A stretch of DNA of 64,000 nt, from contig OY720099.1 in the NCBI GenBank assembly GCA_963082875.1, forward strand, positions 5,332,001 through 5,396,000. Reading direction: 5' to 3'. Both the position numbers and the translations under genes were made by a program. The notes under the pieces were generated by a model. It had not been told where the DNA came from. It worked only from the letters and a program-made list of their open reading frames with translations, and did not search any database. Source of the DNA: Corella eumyota. Its lineage: Eukaryota; Chordata; Ascidiacea; Phlebobranchia; Corellidae. This document shows, in pieces, positions 61,246-64,000 of the stretch (its first letter is position 1; the number at the start of each line of letters is the position of its first letter).

Positions 61246-63418
61246 ATGTCCGACGAATATAGATACAATACCTACAAAGAAATTGGAGAATTTCATATTT
61301 TCAACCAGCAAGTAAGAAAAGTTTTATTTAACAAACAGTGTATTCGTTTACCTCGAAGGAACGTAGTAGTTCTTTTAACAAGTTATATAAAAATTTTAAA
61401 ATTAACTACAGTTTGTTTTGACATTAATGTTAGTTAAAATTTTATTTAAACATGCAGGACTTTACAATAAAAAACGAACTTTCTCCAAAAGACCCTCCAG
61501 TTAAGTTTAGAGAGGGTTCAAAACATGATGTTGCTAGCCTTCAAAAAGCTGCACTTTTCCTAGGATTTAAATGCGATGAAGAAACAATTCACACTGACCT
61601 TAAAAGAGAAGAAATTCAGAGAAAACTTATTAAATGTTTGTATAATTTAATACTTTTATTATGACAAACAGTATTAAATATATTTTTTTTATTGTAATAG
61701 TTTCAAAACAAGATTTTTCGGATTCCTACTGCTTTGCTTGTGCTATTCTAACCCATGGTGGAACAAAGGGGAGGCTAGCAACTTCAGATGATGAAATTTA
61801 TATTTCGAAATTCGAAAAAGAAATTAAAGAAAATGAGTTCCTATTTGGGAAACCTAAAATGATTTTTATACAGGTTGTTTAAAACTAACATATACTATAC
61901 GCCAATCTTTTTAATTTTTTATGTAATAGATTTTTTTAACCGGTAAAATCAAATGAAAAAAAATAAAATAAAAAAATAAATAAAAATTTTTTTTTTTCTT
62001 TACCGGTAAAATCAAATGAAAATTTATTTTTATCCCTTAAGGTATCCGCTCATAATGCCAAAAACTTTTTAACCGAATGCACTTATCCTCAAAACTCCCA
62101 TATTTAAAAACGTCATTTTAACAAACTTTGGGTCAAAATTTTTTTAGTAATAAAGGGCAATAATATATATATATATTTTTTTTTTCCAAAAAAGGGTTTG
62201 GGGTAGAATAAGTTTAACGAAAATATTTCATTTTTTTATTAATGGCGTTTTTGGCATATGGATTTTAGTCGAATGTTTTGTCCATAAAATTTTTTTTGTT
62301 GATATGACATAACATGTCCTTTATATAGGCGTGTCGCGGACCTATTCAAGATAAAGGAAAAAAGATTATCAGCAAAGATGGACATACAGATGACATCGTT
62401 GGAAGCCCAACTGGTGATCAGGATAACGAGGAAGTTTGTATACCAACCGGATCAGACTTTCTTATTTATCATAGTACAATGGATGGTAAAAATAACATTA
62501 TAAATTTATATGTGATTTATATTTAAAATATGAAGACTAACGTTATTATCATTTAAATTTTAATCAAATTTTGTTTGTTCACAAATTTATTTTTTAAATA
62601 ACCCAGTGATATTTAAGTTCGTATGTTAAGCCACCGCTGTTGTGTTTTAGACCATAGCGCTTCTTTACATCCTAAAACTGGTTCCATATTTATTCAAACG
62701 TTAAGTGCAAATCTAAAAAAGTATGGACGCGAAATGGACCTGCTAAAGGTTTGGTATAATATTATTGGGTTTGTGTAAGAAGTGTTTGTTTTATTTATAC
62801 TAATCTATTAAAAAAAATAATTAAACGGATCTAAATAAAAAGAAAAGATAAATAAAACAGAAACAAACAAAACATATAAAAATACAGAAACAATTAAGAC
62901 CTGAATCATAAAATATGTTTAACAAATATATTTTCAAAGCGGATTTTTTTACATATAAAAATAAATCAAATGGATTTCATAAAGCGGATTTTTAACAAAT
63001 ATATTTTTAAATATAAAAAAAAAACATATTATTCAAAGGTGGCTTTGTAACGGATTTGTTATTTCTTTTTTTCATTTTATCTCGTTTAACTAAAATACGT
63101 CTTTTTCGTCGTAAATCTAATAATTATAAGATTAATCAGCTTTGTATCTAATTTTTTTGTTTATAGATTCTAACTAGAGTAAATCACGACGTAGCGGTTG
63201 AAAGTAAAAAAGACAGAAAACAAACCCCTGTCATAAGTAGCAGGTTAAGGAAAGATGTTTATTTCTGCACACGCGAAGAGTCGACTGCAGAATACATACC
63301 CGAGAGTGAAGAGCCAAAACCTAAAGATGTATTAATAAATTCTGATCAAACAACAGGTCGCGTTAGCTTGACCAAGTCCTTTCTCGAATCCTCGACTAAA
63401 GAAAGTAAATTGAAATAA
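61246..63418 (+). CDS. Caspase, short form without prodomain (array copy 3)
   Basis: Six exons: 61246-61311, 61458-61635, 61701-61873, 62329-62485, 62651-62748 and 63167-63418. They give 307 residues in one frame. Catalytic dyad H100 (AILTHGG) and C141 (MIFIQACRG); S1-pocket R40 (KFREGSKHDV); Leu197 at the caspase-3 Arg207 position (DHSASLH). The linker signature HTDD, SPTGDQDNEEVCIPTGSDF is kept. Small subunit GSIFIQTL and end RLRKDVYF, then a polar tail of about 55 residues. Introns 3 and 5 are longer than in the other copies; intron 3 has a direct repeat. It is closer to copy 2 in the large-subunit N-terminus (LSPKDPPVKFREG, EEIQRKL) and to copy 1 in LGFKCDE, so the array probably exchanged sequence. 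Duplicated flank B' sits just upstream. Confidence 0.92.
61939..62022 (+). repeat. Direct repeat, 21 bp, in caspase 3 intron
   Basis: ACCGGTAAAATCAAATGAAA occurs at 61939 and again at 62002, 63 bp apart, with A/T homopolymer between the copies. Confidence 0.85.
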
Positions 63419-64000
63419 ACTATAACAAATTTCGTCCAATTGTACAAAATGATTTGAAGGTTATAAATCTAAAATAAAATATGTGTAATTTATTAATATT
63501 GTAGTTAATTTTCTTGTAATCTTCCCATTAATCCTGTGTGTAAAATTGCTTTTGTGATTTTTTTTTTATATTATTCTTCATTGATACATCTTTTAACCTG
63601 GAGATGGAATAAATATTTTTTTGTTCCGCAAATTGCTGAAAAAATATATTTTTTAATTTTTAACTCAAATATAAATTACACTGAATTTCCTTTAAAAGTC
63701 ACACAATTGGCGTTTTATTACAATCTTTTCCTCACTTGTTTTGGTTTTATTTCATTTAAAAAAATATATATAAACAAAGGTTTTAATAATTACTGTTTTA
63801 TATACATGTTTCTTTCAGAAGTCACCATAGGGTTTTATGTTTAAATGTTAATAATAATATGTTTTTTTAAGATGTTAAAGGCTTTAAAGCAAACGAGTTC
63901 GAATGAAAAGAGTTTGGACGTATAGTGTATAAATATTAAGAATTTTTGATAAAGGGGTTTAATGTAAATTTTTAAAAACTGCTCTAAAAAAAATATCAAA
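63419..64000. other. 3' flank of caspase copy 3
   Basis: AT-rich to the end of the window. An open frame at 63536-63844 lacks an ATG start and is Phe/Tyr-rich noise. No further caspase exon is seen, so any more array members lie outside. Confidence 0.45.

Noticed and set aside
63536-63844. 102-codon plus-strand frame after caspase 3
   Set aside because: It starts with a non-ATG codon and is rich in Phe/Ile/Tyr/Asn from AT-rich DNA. It sits in the likely 3' flank.

Overview
This window reads as animal nuclear DNA, most likely from a tunicate (ascidian-type chordate). It is very AT-rich, with short GT-AG introns and tRNA-derived SINEs scattered through them. The genes are animal ones whose closest resemblance is to vertebrate proteins: SUCLG2, CNTD1, C3orf33, GTF3C2, ninein/NINL, nanos, an Eph receptor, CWC27, IDI1 and caspases. 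The organism call is inference; the gene calls rest on recognisable motifs and on exon chains that keep frame from ATG to stop.

Layout. From about 0.7 to 49 kb every gene lies on the minus strand. In window order these are a C3orf33-like membrane protein (0.7-2.4 kb), succinyl-CoA ligase GDP-forming beta (2.9-5.9 kb), an intronless CNTD1-type cyclin (6.3-7.4 kb), a gene-poor spacer with a 1.3-kb A-rich block (7.4-11.2 kb), the TFIIIC subunit GTF3C2 (11.2-17.0 kb), an intronless ninein-like coiled-coil protein (17.7-20.4 kb), an unrecognised 110-residue secreted basic Cys-rich peptide precursor (21.1-22.7 kb), about 5 kb without a gene, nanos (28.7-31.1 kb), a 21-exon Eph receptor tyrosine kinase (32.7-43.8 kb), and CWC27 (45.2-49.0 kb). 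The polarity then switches at a 360-bp divergent promoter interval: IDI1 (49.3-51.5 kb) is followed by three tandem caspase paralogues (52.8-54.5, 56.4-58.0 and 61.2-63.4 kb), with a dead exon-1 relic between the last two.

How the genes relate. There is no operon-like pathway; these are mostly unrelated housekeeping and developmental genes. They include mitochondrial metabolism (SUCLG2), isoprenoid synthesis (IDI1), Pol III transcription (GTF3C2), splicing (CWC27), centrosome (ninein), germ line and meiosis (nanos, CNTD1) and contact signalling (Eph). The only local expansion is the caspase array, which shares one six-exon architecture and has repeatedly duplicated 5' flanks.

Most worth a second look: (1) the caspase array keeps the His/Cys dyad, but all three copies have Leu where caspase-3 has the P1-Asp-binding Arg207; (2) the secreted basic peptide precursor with six Cys and many dibasic sites; (3) duplicated caspase flanks carrying a kappaB-like plus CRE-like site; (4) an Eph receptor whose C-terminus has no SAM domain; (5) two families of short dispersed repeats. 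Exon coordinates were worked out by hand and could be off by a base or two.
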